From NCBI GenBank assembly GCA_002358345.1, contig DEOR01000063.1:1-9810 (forward strand): a DNA stretch of 9,810 bases, in the 5' to 3' direction. This stretch comes from Proteobacteria bacterium UBA3413 (GTDB lineage Bacteria > Pseudomonadota > Gammaproteobacteria > Magnimaribacterales > D2472). Under the pieces are notes generated by a model, which did not search any database, was not told the DNA's origin, and saw only the letters and a program-made list of their open reading frames with translations. Positions within the stretch are counted from its first letter, which is position 1; the number at the start of each line of letters is the position of its first letter. The translations under genes were made by a program, and so were the position numbers. This document shows positions 1-6,754 of this stretch, piece after piece.

Positions 1-78
<78 letters not shown>

Positions 79-96
79 GCTTAACTGCGGACACGC

Positions 97-125
97 ATTT
101 TAGCTGTTATTTCTTCAGGAATAAA
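97..125 (-). promoter_or_regulatory. Candidate promoter for tRNA-Ile
   Basis: On the minus strand a TAAAAT -10-like hexamer lies at 102-97, with a weak TTTATT -35-like hexamer 17 nt upstream (125-120). The -10 is followed by a GC-rich stretch (GCGTGTCCGC), resembling the discriminator of stringently controlled stable-RNA promoters. Predicted initiation is about 10 nt before the mature tRNA 5' end. The -35 match is poor, and read-through from the upstream protein genes is equally possible. Confidence 0.35.
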
Positions 126-140
126 GACTATTCAAATAAT

Positions 141-503
141 CTAAATCAGATTGACGCCCATCACAATCAAACAGATGATTGAGCCAAACCAAGTCAGGCT
201 TCTAATAGGCTGTGCAACATAACCCGCTTCATTTGCTGGTTGAGTATTAAAGCCAGTGATGTAGAGCAAAACAAATATAGTTCTTAGGGCTAGCCAGATC
301 GAAGCTACTAATACATTGGCCTCAACTCCTAGGTGCATAGATAAAAGCGCAAATGTAAAAAATACGGGTAAAGACTCGCGAAGATTATGCACAGCCTTTC
401 TCGCACTTTCGCCAGCTGCCTCTCCAGACCTCTTGGTCAATGGCATAGGCAGGATAAGTTGCACCAAATAAAGCAGCCCTGTAAATAAAATGATGTTGGT
501 CAT
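141..503 (-). CDS. MAPEG-family integral membrane protein
   Basis: This 120-residue protein has about four hydrophobic helices (roughly 2-20, 45-60, 63-85 and 102-120). It carries the MAPEG signature between helices 1 and 2: R35, N40 and E43 followed by a LPVF segment, with an ALRT/LLYITG stretch in helix 3. MAPEG proteins (membrane-associated proteins in eicosanoid and glutathione metabolism) are trimeric inner-membrane proteins, and some bind glutathione. Bacterial members of this short type mostly have no assigned substrate, so I do not assign one. The length is normal and the start is well supported: TAGGAG lies 6 nt before ATG. The gene follows the nucleotidyltransferase by 39 bp on the same strand and precedes tRNA-Ile. 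A functional link to either is unproven. Confidence 0.88.
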   Translation of the reverse strand: MTNIILFTGLLYLVQLILPMPLTKRSGEAAGESARKAVHNLRESLPVFFTFALLSMHLGVEANVLVASIWLALRTIFVLLYITGFNTQPANEAGYVAQPIRSLTWFGSIICLIVMGVNLI

Positions 504-542
504 GTCGATCTCCTATGTTTTCTAACGATTATATTTAATTCT

Positions 543-932
543 CTAAAGCGTTCCCTTGTCTCTCATTTCTTTTCTAATTTTAGTGGCGCTAATATCAGTG
601 ATCGCCTCATCAAAAATTTCTTCATCAAATTTATAGCCCACTCCCCTGCCATAAGTAATGTTCACAATATTTGGCACTAGCATAATCTCATATTCCTGTC
701 CGCGCCTGAAGTGATCCCTCGCTAAGCCATCTTCAATATTTTGGCAGACTGCATCCCAGTCAAATGGATTATCATCCTGGCCATCCCCGCCAGATGCGCC
801 TTGCACATCTCGAACCTGAATAATGACCTGCCCTGTTTTTGCAACACATCTTTTAAATAAAGCTTGATGGCCATCGTGCCAAGGTTGCCACCTTCCTAGC
901 ATCTGAACTGTGGGTTTTTTCCAATCAAACAT
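543..932 (-). CDS. HxGH nucleotidyltransferase (cytidylyltransferase/NadM-like)
   Basis: This 129-residue protein belongs to the HxGH nucleotidyltransferase superfamily. It has GRWQPWHDGH at residues 13-22, where H19 and H22 form the nucleotide-binding HxGH motif. It also has ISATKIR at 114-120, the equivalent of the ISSTxIR/ISGTxIR motif that binds the triphosphate. These enzymes transfer AMP or CMP from ATP or CTP to a phosphorylated acceptor. The first motif resembles archaeal NadM (GRFQPFHxGH), but the protein is smaller and lacks a known specificity signature, so NMN adenylylation is only one possibility. It overlaps the preceding kinase gene by 8 bp, which suggests translational coupling and a shared pathway. 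An AAGGAG sequence inside the kinase gene, 10 nt before the ATG, supports this start. The acceptor cannot be told from sequence. Confidence 0.82.
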   Translation of the reverse strand: MFDWKKPTVQMLGRWQPWHDGHQALFKRCVAKTGQVIIQVRDVQGASGGDGQDDNPFDWDAVCQNIEDGLARDHFRRGQEYEIMLVPNIVNITYGRGVGYKFDEEIFDEAITDISATKIRKEMRDKGTL

Positions 933-1335
933 TTTTTAAAATCTCCTTGGCAAGATCTTCATGATTATGCTCATTCCATTCGGTGATATGGAAGTCTACT
1001 TTATCAGGGTTTTGAAATAGCTTGTTGGTATCTGCATATCTGCCTTCTGTAATTGTATCCATCCAGATCACCAAGTCCGCTTCAAAATTTTCTCGGGTCT
1101 CTTTGGTAGGGCAAACAAAATCACACACGACATATCGACCATGCGCTTTCTCAAAATCTGCAAAGGTTCTCATGCGCATGGATTGCCTAGCCCTTCCTTC
1201 ATCAGAAAAATCCCAATCATTTGCCATCTCTCTAACCTTGTCTGCGTTATACCAAGCAGCATTTAGCAAAGGAACTAACCTTTCGGTCAGGTATGTTTTT
1301 CCACTACCAGGCAAGCCCATGACTAATATTTTCAT
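925..1335 (-). CDS. Small P-loop kinase, APS-kinase-like
   Basis: This 136-residue P-loop NTPase has a Walker A motif GLPGSGKT at residues 7-14. NADKVRE (30-36) is the counterpart of the APS-kinase DGDNVR motif. A FSDEGRARQ segment (43-51) matches the FSD..R region of CysC, and CPTKETR (75-81) corresponds to CysC SPHRAER. It is therefore related to adenylylsulfate kinases but is clearly shorter than CysC (about 200 residues), and DGD is replaced by NAD. No cysD, cysN or other sulfate-assimilation gene is nearby, so true APS kinase activity is doubtful. It more likely phosphorylates another small molecule, perhaps the acceptor of the overlapping nucleotidyltransferase. The ATG comes 5 bp after the stop of the upstream membrane-protein gene with no Shine-Dalgarno, implying coupled translation. 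Confidence 0.8.
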   Translation of the reverse strand: MKILVMGLPGSGKTYLTERLVPLLNAAWYNADKVREMANDWDFSDEGRARQSMRMRTFADFEKAHGRYVVCDFVCPTKETRENFEADLVIWMDTITEGRYADTNKLFQNPDKVDFHITEWNEHNHEDLAKEILKNV

Positions 1336-1340
1336 AATGA

Positions 1341-2027
1341 TTAATTGGTTTTTTCGAGTGATTGATGGAGGCTAAAGAATAAATAAAATAAGGGCATGGT
1401 TGCGGCATATTTTAATAAGGTGGCTATGACCAGAAACCCTAATCCTGAGTCAAGGCCAGCGATGCTACCCACCAAACCAAAAATAATTTGGATTCCCATA
1501 AAAGCTGAAGTGAGAACAAATAACTTGTTTCCAAACTCATCGGTTGCCTGCCATGACTCCCCCAAAGAATCTAGGGCACCTTTATTACTAAACATAATAT
1601 ATAGAGGAAATAATCCCAATCTTGCATACAAGTAAAATCCCGGAAAAACTAGCAGGATAAAACCGATGCCATAAGCGAGTGAGTGAAGTAAATTTCCCAG
1701 CAATAATGGAAAAAATTTCTTGATGCCTGAGAGCAATGATTGATAGGGTGATGCTGCATTGCTAAGAGTGAGACCTTGAAACGCAACCATAGCTCCCCCA
1801 GATAAACCCACAGATAAAATAAGTGAAAGCGCGACTAGTACAAACAGTTGGCCAGAGATTGATGAAATAAGCTCCAAGGCAGCGCTATTTGACATATTGG
1901 AACCTACCCCCATGGACATCACAAGATGAGCCAAGGCGACTTCAACGGTCATTACCGGCAAACACAAAATAAATAAGTAGCTTATGTGGCGAACACAAAA
2001 ACTTATAGATGAATAGAACTGCTGCAT
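1341..2027 (-). CDS. YciC/UPF0259-like multi-pass membrane protein
   Basis: This is a 228-residue, strongly hydrophobic protein with about six membrane segments (roughly 14-38, 60-85, 105-128, 130-147, 168-190 and 197-220). The pattern matches YciC (UPF0259, 247 residues in E. coli). It has a short polar N-terminus leading into helix 1, and a central FPGFYLYARLGLF segment (128-140) like the PGI...AL region of YciC. A polar LDSLGESWQAT stretch (152-162) follows, equivalent to the S-x-R-x-S-x-x-L/x-T segment. Function is unknown; related membrane domains are thought to affect envelope or lipid homeostasis. The start lacks a clear Shine-Dalgarno. The gene lies 36 bp after tyrS and 5 bp before the small kinase, so it is probably co-transcribed with both. 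Confidence 0.7.
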   Translation of the reverse strand: MQQFYSSISFCVRHISYLFILCLPVMTVEVALAHLVMSMGVGSNMSNSAALELISSISGQLFVLVALSLILSVGLSGGAMVAFQGLTLSNAASPYQSLLSGIKKFFPLLLGNLLHSLAYGIGFILLVFPGFYLYARLGLFPLYIMFSNKGALDSLGESWQATDEFGNKLFVLTSAFMGIQIIFGLVGSIAGLDSGLGFLVIATLLKYAATMPLFYLFFSLHQSLEKTN

Positions 2028-2063
2028 ATTTGTATTATGGATTGAGGAACGAGAAGATGAAAG

Positions 2064-3251
2064 TTAAAGCTTAATTTTTTTAAACTTGCGCTTTCCTACT
2101 TGGTAAATAGCGACGCTATTTTTAAGGATGGCATGCTTGGGATCAGTAATTTTCTCTTCATCAATGCGAACGCCTCCTTGTTTAATCATGCGCATTGCCT
2201 CTGAAGTACTCTCTGTCATTCCCGCTTCTTTTAGTAAATTAGGCAGTAACATTGAATCCTCTTTCCAATTCAAGTCTAGCTCTTCAATATTGTCAGGAAT
2301 ATTTTTTTTCTGAAATTGATTAATAAAATTTTTCTCCGCTTCGTCTGCAGCTTGGTCGTCATGGAAGCGAGCTATTATCTCTTTGGCTAAAGAAATTTTA
2401 ATATCTCGAGGGTTCATGCCATCGGCCTGCTCAGCTTTTAATAGTTGTATTTCTTTGGATGATTTAAAACTCAGCAAATCAAACCAACGCCACATGAGCT
2501 CGTCTGAAATAGACATAATTTTCCCAAACATTTCTTCGGGCGCTTCATCTATCCCAACATAATTTCCAAGAGATTTAGACATTTTATTTGTGCCATCTAG
2601 GCCCTCAAGAATAGGCACTGTGATAACAACTTGGGGCTCTTGGTTATAGGTTCTTTGTAATTCTCTGCCCACCAAAAGATTAAACTTCTGATCTGTGCCA
2701 CCCAGCTCTATATCTGCCTCTAACACAATGGAATCATAGGCTTGAATTAAAGGGTATAAGAATTCATGAATGGCTATGCTTTGGTTCGATTTATAGCGCT
2801 TGCTAAAATCATCTCTCTCTAACATTCGGGCAAGATTGTATTGAGAGGCTAGCTTAATAATGCCTTCGGCACCTAGCTTCTTACACCATTCTGAATTAAA
2901 TCTGACTTCGGTCAGCTGCGGATCTAATATTTTAAAGACTTGTTTGGTATAAGTTTTAGAGTTTTTTGCTATGTCTGCTGCATCTAGCGGTGGGCGAGTT
3001 TTATTCTTGCCTGTGGGATCACCAATCATGGCAGTAAAATCACCAATTAAGAAAACAACTTTATGGCCTAATTGCTGGAAATGCCTTAGCTTGTTGATTA
3101 AAACCGTGTGCCCTAAATGTAAATCTGGTGCAGTGGGGTCAAACCCTGCTTTAACAACAAGTTGTTTTTTTGTTTTCAGTTTAGAAATTAACTCCGCCTC
3201 ATTGAGCAGCTCGTCAATTCCGCGTTTAATTAAATTGAGGTTATCTTCCAT
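2064..3251 (-). CDS. tyrS: Tyrosyl-tRNA synthetase (TyrZ-type)
   Basis: This cytoplasmic enzyme attaches tyrosine to tRNA-Tyr using ATP. The 395-residue protein is complete. It has the class I HIGH motif as HLGH (45-48) within FDPTAPDLHLGH, the tyrosine-pocket region YPLIQAYDS (166-174), GGTDQKFN (184-191) and the second signature KMSKS (223-227). A C-terminal S4-like RNA-binding domain lies roughly at 330-395 (the GGVRIDEEKI region). Motif wording and length match the TyrZ branch found in Pseudomonas and many other proteobacteria rather than the E. coli TyrS branch. The N-terminus aligns with the family at the chosen ATG. There is no Shine-Dalgarno before it, and a perfect -10 hexamer lies only about 12 nt upstream, so the mRNA may be nearly leaderless. 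No T-box-like leader can fit in the 48-bp divergent spacer. It is the first gene of a leftward run. Confidence 0.98.
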   Translation of the reverse strand: MEDNLNLIKRGIDELLNEAELISKLKTKKQLVVKAGFDPTAPDLHLGHTVLINKLRHFQQLGHKVVFLIGDFTAMIGDPTGKNKTRPPLDAADIAKNSKTYTKQVFKILDPQLTEVRFNSEWCKKLGAEGIIKLASQYNLARMLERDDFSKRYKSNQSIAIHEFLYPLIQAYDSIVLEADIELGGTDQKFNLLVGRELQRTYNQEPQVVITVPILEGLDGTNKMSKSLGNYVGIDEAPEEMFGKIMSISDELMWRWFDLLSFKSSKEIQLLKAEQADGMNPRDIKISLAKEIIARFHDDQAADEAEKNFINQFQKKNIPDNIEELDLNWKEDSMLLPNLLKEAGMTESTSEAMRMIKQGGVRIDEEKITDPKHAILKNSVAIYQVGKRKFKKIKL

Positions 3252-3263
3252 GATTTATGATTT

Positions 3264-3293
3264 ATTATAGTATTTAATAGACCAAAAAGTTTA
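3264..3293 (-). promoter_or_regulatory. Candidate tyrS promoter
   Basis: On the minus strand a perfect TATAAT lies at 3269-3264, with an upstream TAAACT (3293-3288, 18-nt spacing) as a weak -35-like element. Predicted initiation falls at about 3257, only some 6 nt before the tyrS ATG at 3251. The 48-bp spacer must also hold the promoter for the divergent plus-strand genes, for which I see only a TATTAT (3263-3268) with no good -35. The two initiation zones would overlap. Confidence 0.4.
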
Positions 3294-3299
3294 ATTCAT

Positions 3300-3995
3300 A
3301 TGGCTGCACCTAAAAGCACAACATTTATTTTTCCCCCTCGAGTTAAAGGTGTAAAAATTCAAAGCAGCGAGGATTTGTTTCCTGTAGGGAAAATATACTG
3401 TGTTGGTAAAAACTATGAAGATCACGCAAAAGAGATGGGAGGTAGCGTTGATAGAGACCAGCCATTCTTTTTTAGCAAACCGCCGCAAGCTATTACACAG
3501 TCTCCATCTATTCCTTTTCCCACTCAAACGAATGACCTCCATCATGAAGTGGAGCTCGTTGTATTCTTAAGCTCTAAATGTACTGATATAGAGCCAGCTC
3601 AAGCCGCGCAACATATCTTTGGGTATGGGGTCGGCGTTGATCTTACAAAAAGAGATTTGCAGGAAGTAGCCAAAGAGAATAGAAAGCCTTGGGATCTTAG
3701 CAAAGGGTTTGATAATTCTGCGCCTATATCAAAAATTTTTAAGAATGAAGGTATCATTTTAAGAGAAGGGGAAATCAAATTAAAGGTTAATGGTCAGGAG
3801 AGGCAATTAAGCAACCTTTCTCATATGGCTTGGGGGGTTGATGAGATTATTAGCTGGTTATCAAAATTTATTACTCTCAATCCTGGTGATATTATTTTTA
3901 CTGGAACTCCAGCAGGTGTTGGAGCGCTAAATCCTGGTGATCAAGTCGAAGCAAGTATTCAATCGGTTGGCGAGCTTTCTTTTAAATTACTGTGA
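3300..3995 (+). CDS. FAH-family hydrolase, fumarylpyruvate hydrolase-like
   Basis: This 231-residue single-domain member of the fumarylacetoacetate hydrolase fold is complete. Typical features are KIYCVGKNYEDHAKEMG (31-47), the metal ligands E83 and E85 (HHEVEL) with D114 (GVDLTKRD), the conserved KGFD (135-138) and TGTPAGVG (201-208). These enzymes cleave C-C bonds in acylpyruvates or related 2,4-diketo acids using Mg2+ or Mn2+. The wording is closest to fumarylpyruvate hydrolases of the gentisate pathway and to general acylpyruvases, but no gentisate gene is nearby, so an acylpyruvase or oxaloacetate-decarboxylase housekeeping role is equally plausible. The N-terminus (FIFPP...SSEDLFPVGKIYC) fits the family start although no Shine-Dalgarno is visible. 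It stops 15 bp before the endopeptidase gene and sits between it and divergent tyrS. Confidence 0.92.
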   Translation: MAAPKSTTFIFPPRVKGVKIQSSEDLFPVGKIYCVGKNYEDHAKEMGGSVDRDQPFFFSKPPQAITQSPSIPFPTQTNDLHHEVELVVFLSSKCTDIEPAQAAQHIFGYGVGVDLTKRDLQEVAKENRKPWDLSKGFDNSAPISKIFKNEGIILREGEIKLKVNGQERQLSNLSHMAWGVDEIISWLSKFITLNPGDIIFTGTPAGVGALNPGDQVEASIQSVGELSFKLL

Positions 3996-4010
3996 AGGAT
4001 TGATTAGGCC

Positions 4011-5267
4011 ATGCTTTTAATCAAAAATTCATGGGCAACCCTCTCCTATGGCTTGCTAGCCCTATTCGTGGTACTCATCATTGTGGATGTAGGCTCAGAA
4101 TCAGAAATAAAAAAGGTTGAAGAAATCAATGAAATGCGGGTAATCCCTGCGCTGGAATTAAACCAAATTCCAAGCAAAGAAATTCATGTGGTACAAAGTG
4201 GAGAAAATTTATCCGTTATTTTTGAAAAGTACAAAGTTACATTGAATTCAACCTATCAAATTTTTAAGGCAGACAAAACGGGAGATGTGAAAAACTTACA
4301 GCCGGGTGATAGGCTAGAATTTTCTTTTTTAGATAGCAAAATTCAATCTATTCGCATTATTAAGAGCCCCTTCTTAGAATTCCAAATCCTCATTTTACCT
4401 GAGGTGACAATTAGCAGAGTAGAGAAGATGCCTGATTTAATCCAATCGTTTAAGTCTGGAGTGATTGAATCATCATTCTATTTAACTGGCTTAAAAGAAA
4501 CTATCCCAGAAAGCGTGATTATGGACTTAGCCTATATTTTTGGCTGGGATATTGATTTTATTTTTGATATTCGCGAGGGAGATAAATTCAAGGTCCTTTA
4601 TGAAACTGCATACATTGATGGTGTCAAAGTAGACAATGGCAGTATTTTATTTGCAGAATTTTTTAGTAAGCAGAGAAAATTTACAGCTATAAGGAATAAA
4701 GGTAAAAACAAAACATGGGATTACTTTAATGAAAAAGGTGAAAGCTTGGAAAAAGCTTTTTTGCGGGCGCCACTAGATTTTGCCTATGTTAGCTCTCATT
4801 TCAATCCAAACAGAAGACATCCCATCTTAAATAAAATTAGAGCCCACAACGGTGTCGATTATGCAGCCAAAAGAGGAGTCCCAATCAGGGCAACGGGAGA
4901 TGGTGTAATTGAGTCAGTCGGATGGAAGGGAGGTTACGGAAGATCTGTGGTGATTCGTCATGGAGGAGACATCACAACCTTATACGCTCATATGGAGAAA
5001 TATAATTCATCTTTGGCAACAGGAATAAAAGTGAAACAAGGACAAACTATTGGCTATGTTGGGGATTCAGGTTTGGCAACCGCTCCTCATCTTCATTATG
5101 AGTTTCGGGTAGGAGATAAAAGAACTGATCCTTTAACGGTAGCTCTGCCATCCGCCCTGCCATTATCAAAACTGCAGATTGCAGATTTTCAAAAACTAAG
5201 ATTGCAATATGAAGAGGTATCTAATGCCTTGTTATTGCGAGATCCTAATGCACCAGCTTTTGAATAA
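4011..5267 (+). CDS. Membrane-anchored LysM/M23 murein endopeptidase, MepM-like
   Basis: This 418-residue protein has an N-terminal membrane anchor (about 11-26) without a clear cleavage site, then a LysM/OapA-like domain (about 59-106, starting HVVQSGENLSVIF). A middle domain typical of MepM/ShyA/Csd3 endopeptidases (about 155-230) and a LytM/M23 zinc peptidase domain (about 254-376) follow. Catalytic residues appear intact: H279 and D283 in HNGVD, H327 in YAH, and H360/H362 in HLH. It should act in the periplasm, cutting peptide cross-links in peptidoglycan to allow growth. AAGGAT lies 10 nt before ATG. Its 3' end overlaps the start of anmK, and a tyrS-peptidase-anmK neighbourhood is known from Pseudomonas and relatives. 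I give no symbol because the exact orthologue (MepM, Csd3 or other) cannot be settled by eye. Confidence 0.95.
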   Translation: MLLIKNSWATLSYGLLALFVVLIIVDVGSESEIKKVEEINEMRVIPALELNQIPSKEIHVVQSGENLSVIFEKYKVTLNSTYQIFKADKTGDVKNLQPGDRLEFSFLDSKIQSIRIIKSPFLEFQILILPEVTISRVEKMPDLIQSFKSGVIESSFYLTGLKETIPESVIMDLAYIFGWDIDFIFDIREGDKFKVLYETAYIDGVKVDNGSILFAEFFSKQRKFTAIRNKGKNKTWDYFNEKGESLEKAFLRAPLDFAYVSSHFNPNRRHPILNKIRAHNGVDYAAKRGVPIRATGDGVIESVGWKGGYGRSVVIRHGGDITTLYAHMEKYNSSLATGIKVKQGQTIGYVGDSGLATAPHLHYEFRVGDKRTDPLTVALPSALPLSKLQIADFQKLRLQYEEVSNALLLRDPNAPAFE

Positions 5268-6339
5268 CATTTTTATAGGAACCATGAGTGGCACCAGCTA
5301 TGACGGTATAGATGTGTGCGCAATGTCAGTGGATCCAGAAATAAAACTTTTACATTTTGCCTCGTATAAGTATCCAAAAAACCTTAGAAAAGAGATTGCA
5401 AAGGTCATAGAGCATCAAACTCTTAGCCTGCAAAAGTACGGCGAGCTAGACCATCAAATTGGCATGGCTTTTGCAAGTGCTGTCAATAATTTTATCTTGC
5501 AGCGCAAAATAGCGAGATCTCAAATCTGCGCTGTTGGATTGTCTGGTCAAACACTATGGCATCATCCTCAAGGCAACTACCCCTTTTCAATTCAAGCTGG
5601 TGACGCTCAGGTGATTTCAAAAAGATGCAAAATTGATGTCGTCAGTGATTTCCGCAATGACCATATCAAACTGGGTGGAGAAGGAGCCCCTTTAGTACCA
5701 GAGTTTCATCAGCAAATATTTGCCTCTGCCAAACAATCGCGATTAATACTTAATATTGGTGGCATTGCTAATTACTCCTTCCTGGAAAAATTCAATGGGT
5801 TTATGGGCTCAGATACTGGCCCCGGCAATGCTCTGTTAGATGCTTATTGTCAAAAATATCTTGATCGCCCGTTTGATAAAAATGGATTGCTGGCAAGGAA
5901 AGGTCTGATGCATTTAAGCTCTTTGAATAAAATGCTCACTCACCCTTTTTTTAAACAAAGATCTCCAAAATCTACAGGCAAGGAAGTTTTCAACCTTTCT
6001 TTTATCCCGCAAGCTCTTCTCAAGCAGCCGCATGAAAATATTTTAGCCACCTTAACTGAGTTATCCGCAATGACGATTGGACGATCAATCCAATTAAAAG
6101 AAAAGTTAGTTAAAGAGATCATTGTTTGTGGTGGTGGAATTAATAATCTATTTTTGCTAGAGCGAATCAGTCATTACACATCTACTCCTTTGCAGTCATC
6201 GGAGATTTTTGGATTCCAACCCCAATCAATTGAGGCCATGGCATTTGCTTGGCTCGCAAGCCAAAGAGTGAAGCAATTACCTTTAACGGTAAAAAAGAAA
6301 AAAGGTTTAGTGGGAAAGGTGAATAAATTTAAATTGTGA
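5224..6339 (+). CDS. anmK: Anhydro-N-acetylmuramic acid kinase
   Basis: AnmK opens the 1,6-anhydro ring of anhydro-MurNAc and phosphorylates it to MurNAc-6-phosphate, a step in cell-wall recycling. With this start the protein has 371 residues (E. coli 369). Visible motifs are GTMSGTSYDGID (19-30), SGQTLWHHP (about 107-115), SDFRNDHIKLGGEGAPLVPEFH (about 141-162, substrate pocket), NIGGIAN (about 177-183) and DTGPGN, with the catalytic Asp at 197. PKSTG (about 248-252) and CGGG (about 302-305) also match. Three in-frame ATGs exist, at 5209, 5224 and 5248. AAGAGG 6 nt before 5224 favours that one, while family alignment would also allow 5248, which leaves only 7 residues before FIG. All three overlap the endopeptidase gene, so translation is probably coupled. 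The 3' end overlaps convergent erpA by 11 bp. Confidence 0.96.
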   Translation: MPCYCEILMHQLLNNIFIGTMSGTSYDGIDVCAMSVDPEIKLLHFASYKYPKNLRKEIAKVIEHQTLSLQKYGELDHQIGMAFASAVNNFILQRKIARSQICAVGLSGQTLWHHPQGNYPFSIQAGDAQVISKRCKIDVVSDFRNDHIKLGGEGAPLVPEFHQQIFASAKQSRLILNIGGIANYSFLEKFNGFMGSDTGPGNALLDAYCQKYLDRPFDKNGLLARKGLMHLSSLNKMLTHPFFKQRSPKSTGKEVFNLSFIPQALLKQPHENILATLTELSAMTIGRSIQLKEKLVKEIIVCGGGINNLFLLERISHYTSTPLQSSEIFGFQPQSIEAMAFAWLASQRVKQLPLTVKKKKGLVGKVNKFKL

Positions 6340-6664
6340 AGGACTCGCCACAACCACAGGTAGTCTTTGCGTTTGGATTGGTCACTATAAATCTAGAGCC
6401 AGAAAGATCTTCAACATAGTCCAGGAATGATCCGAAAAGATATGGATATGACAAGGAGTCAAGCAATATAGAAAAATCTTGAAATGGAATAATATCGTCA
6501 TCAGCTTCCGGAGCGTCATCAAATTTAAAACCATACTGAAAACCAGAGCATCCACCGCCAGTTACATACACACGAAAATTATTAGTCTTATTGGTTGGAA
6601 GCAAAGATTGAATACGCTCAATTGCACTTGCAGTTAAGTTGATAGAAAAAGATTCTTGGTTCAT
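6329..6664 (-). CDS. erpA: Iron-sulfur cluster carrier/insertion protein ErpA
   Basis: This A-type Fe-S carrier receives clusters from the assembly scaffold and delivers them to apo-enzymes, including isoprenoid-pathway enzymes in E. coli. The 111-residue protein has the HesB/IscA fold with three cysteine ligands, C39 (VTGGGCSGFQYGF) and C103/C105 (TTCGCGESF). The 64-residue step between the first two fits the family. The GGGCSGFQYGF wording and the D/E-rich FDDAPEADDD stretch favour ErpA over IscA, and no isc or suf gene is present. It faces anmK and their ends overlap by 11 bp. It diverges from hemJ across 90 bp. No Shine-Dalgarno is visible before the ATG, and I found no convincing IscR site. 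Confidence 0.93.
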   Translation of the reverse strand: MNQESFSINLTASAIERIQSLLPTNKTNNFRVYVTGGGCSGFQYGFKFDDAPEADDDIIPFQDFSILLDSLSYPYLFGSFLDYVEDLSGSRFIVTNPNAKTTCGCGESFTI

Positions 6665-6754
6665 AAAGAATAGTTTAAAGGATTAAAGATAGGTTCGACA
6701 AAAAGATAAGAAATTTTTTTCTATAGATACGCTATAAGAGATAAAATACTAGAA
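6665..6754. promoter_or_regulatory. Divergent erpA/hemJ intergenic region
   Basis: This 90-bp AT-rich spacer must hold the promoters of both genes. On the plus strand there are -10-like hexamers at 6722-6727 (TATAGA), 6733-6738 (TATAAG) and 6742-6747 (TAAAAT), and a TCGACA that resembles a -35 at 6695-6700. No pair has a good spacing. A run of seven to eight T residues sits at about 6714-6720. I cannot assign a specific promoter or operator. Neither flanking ATG has a Shine-Dalgarno. Confidence 0.4.

Noticed and set aside
1022..1375. Plus-strand open frame of 117 codons opposite the small kinase
   Set aside because: It is antisense to a gene with clear P-loop and APS-kinase-like motifs, and its translation resembles no family.
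1396..1635. Plus-strand open frame of 79 codons opposite the YciC-like gene
   Set aside because: Shadow of a real membrane-protein gene, with no ribosome site or recognisable product.
2971..3270. Plus-strand open frame within tyrS (and another at 2128-2313)
   Set aside because: Both lie opposite conserved TyrRS sequence and encode nothing recognisable.
3291..3545. Minus-strand open frame of 84 codons opposite the FAH gene
   Set aside because: Antisense to the conserved FAH N-terminal region, with no supporting signals.
5940..6122. Minus-strand open frame of 60 codons within anmK
   Set aside because: Shadow of AnmK, whose motifs continue through this stretch.
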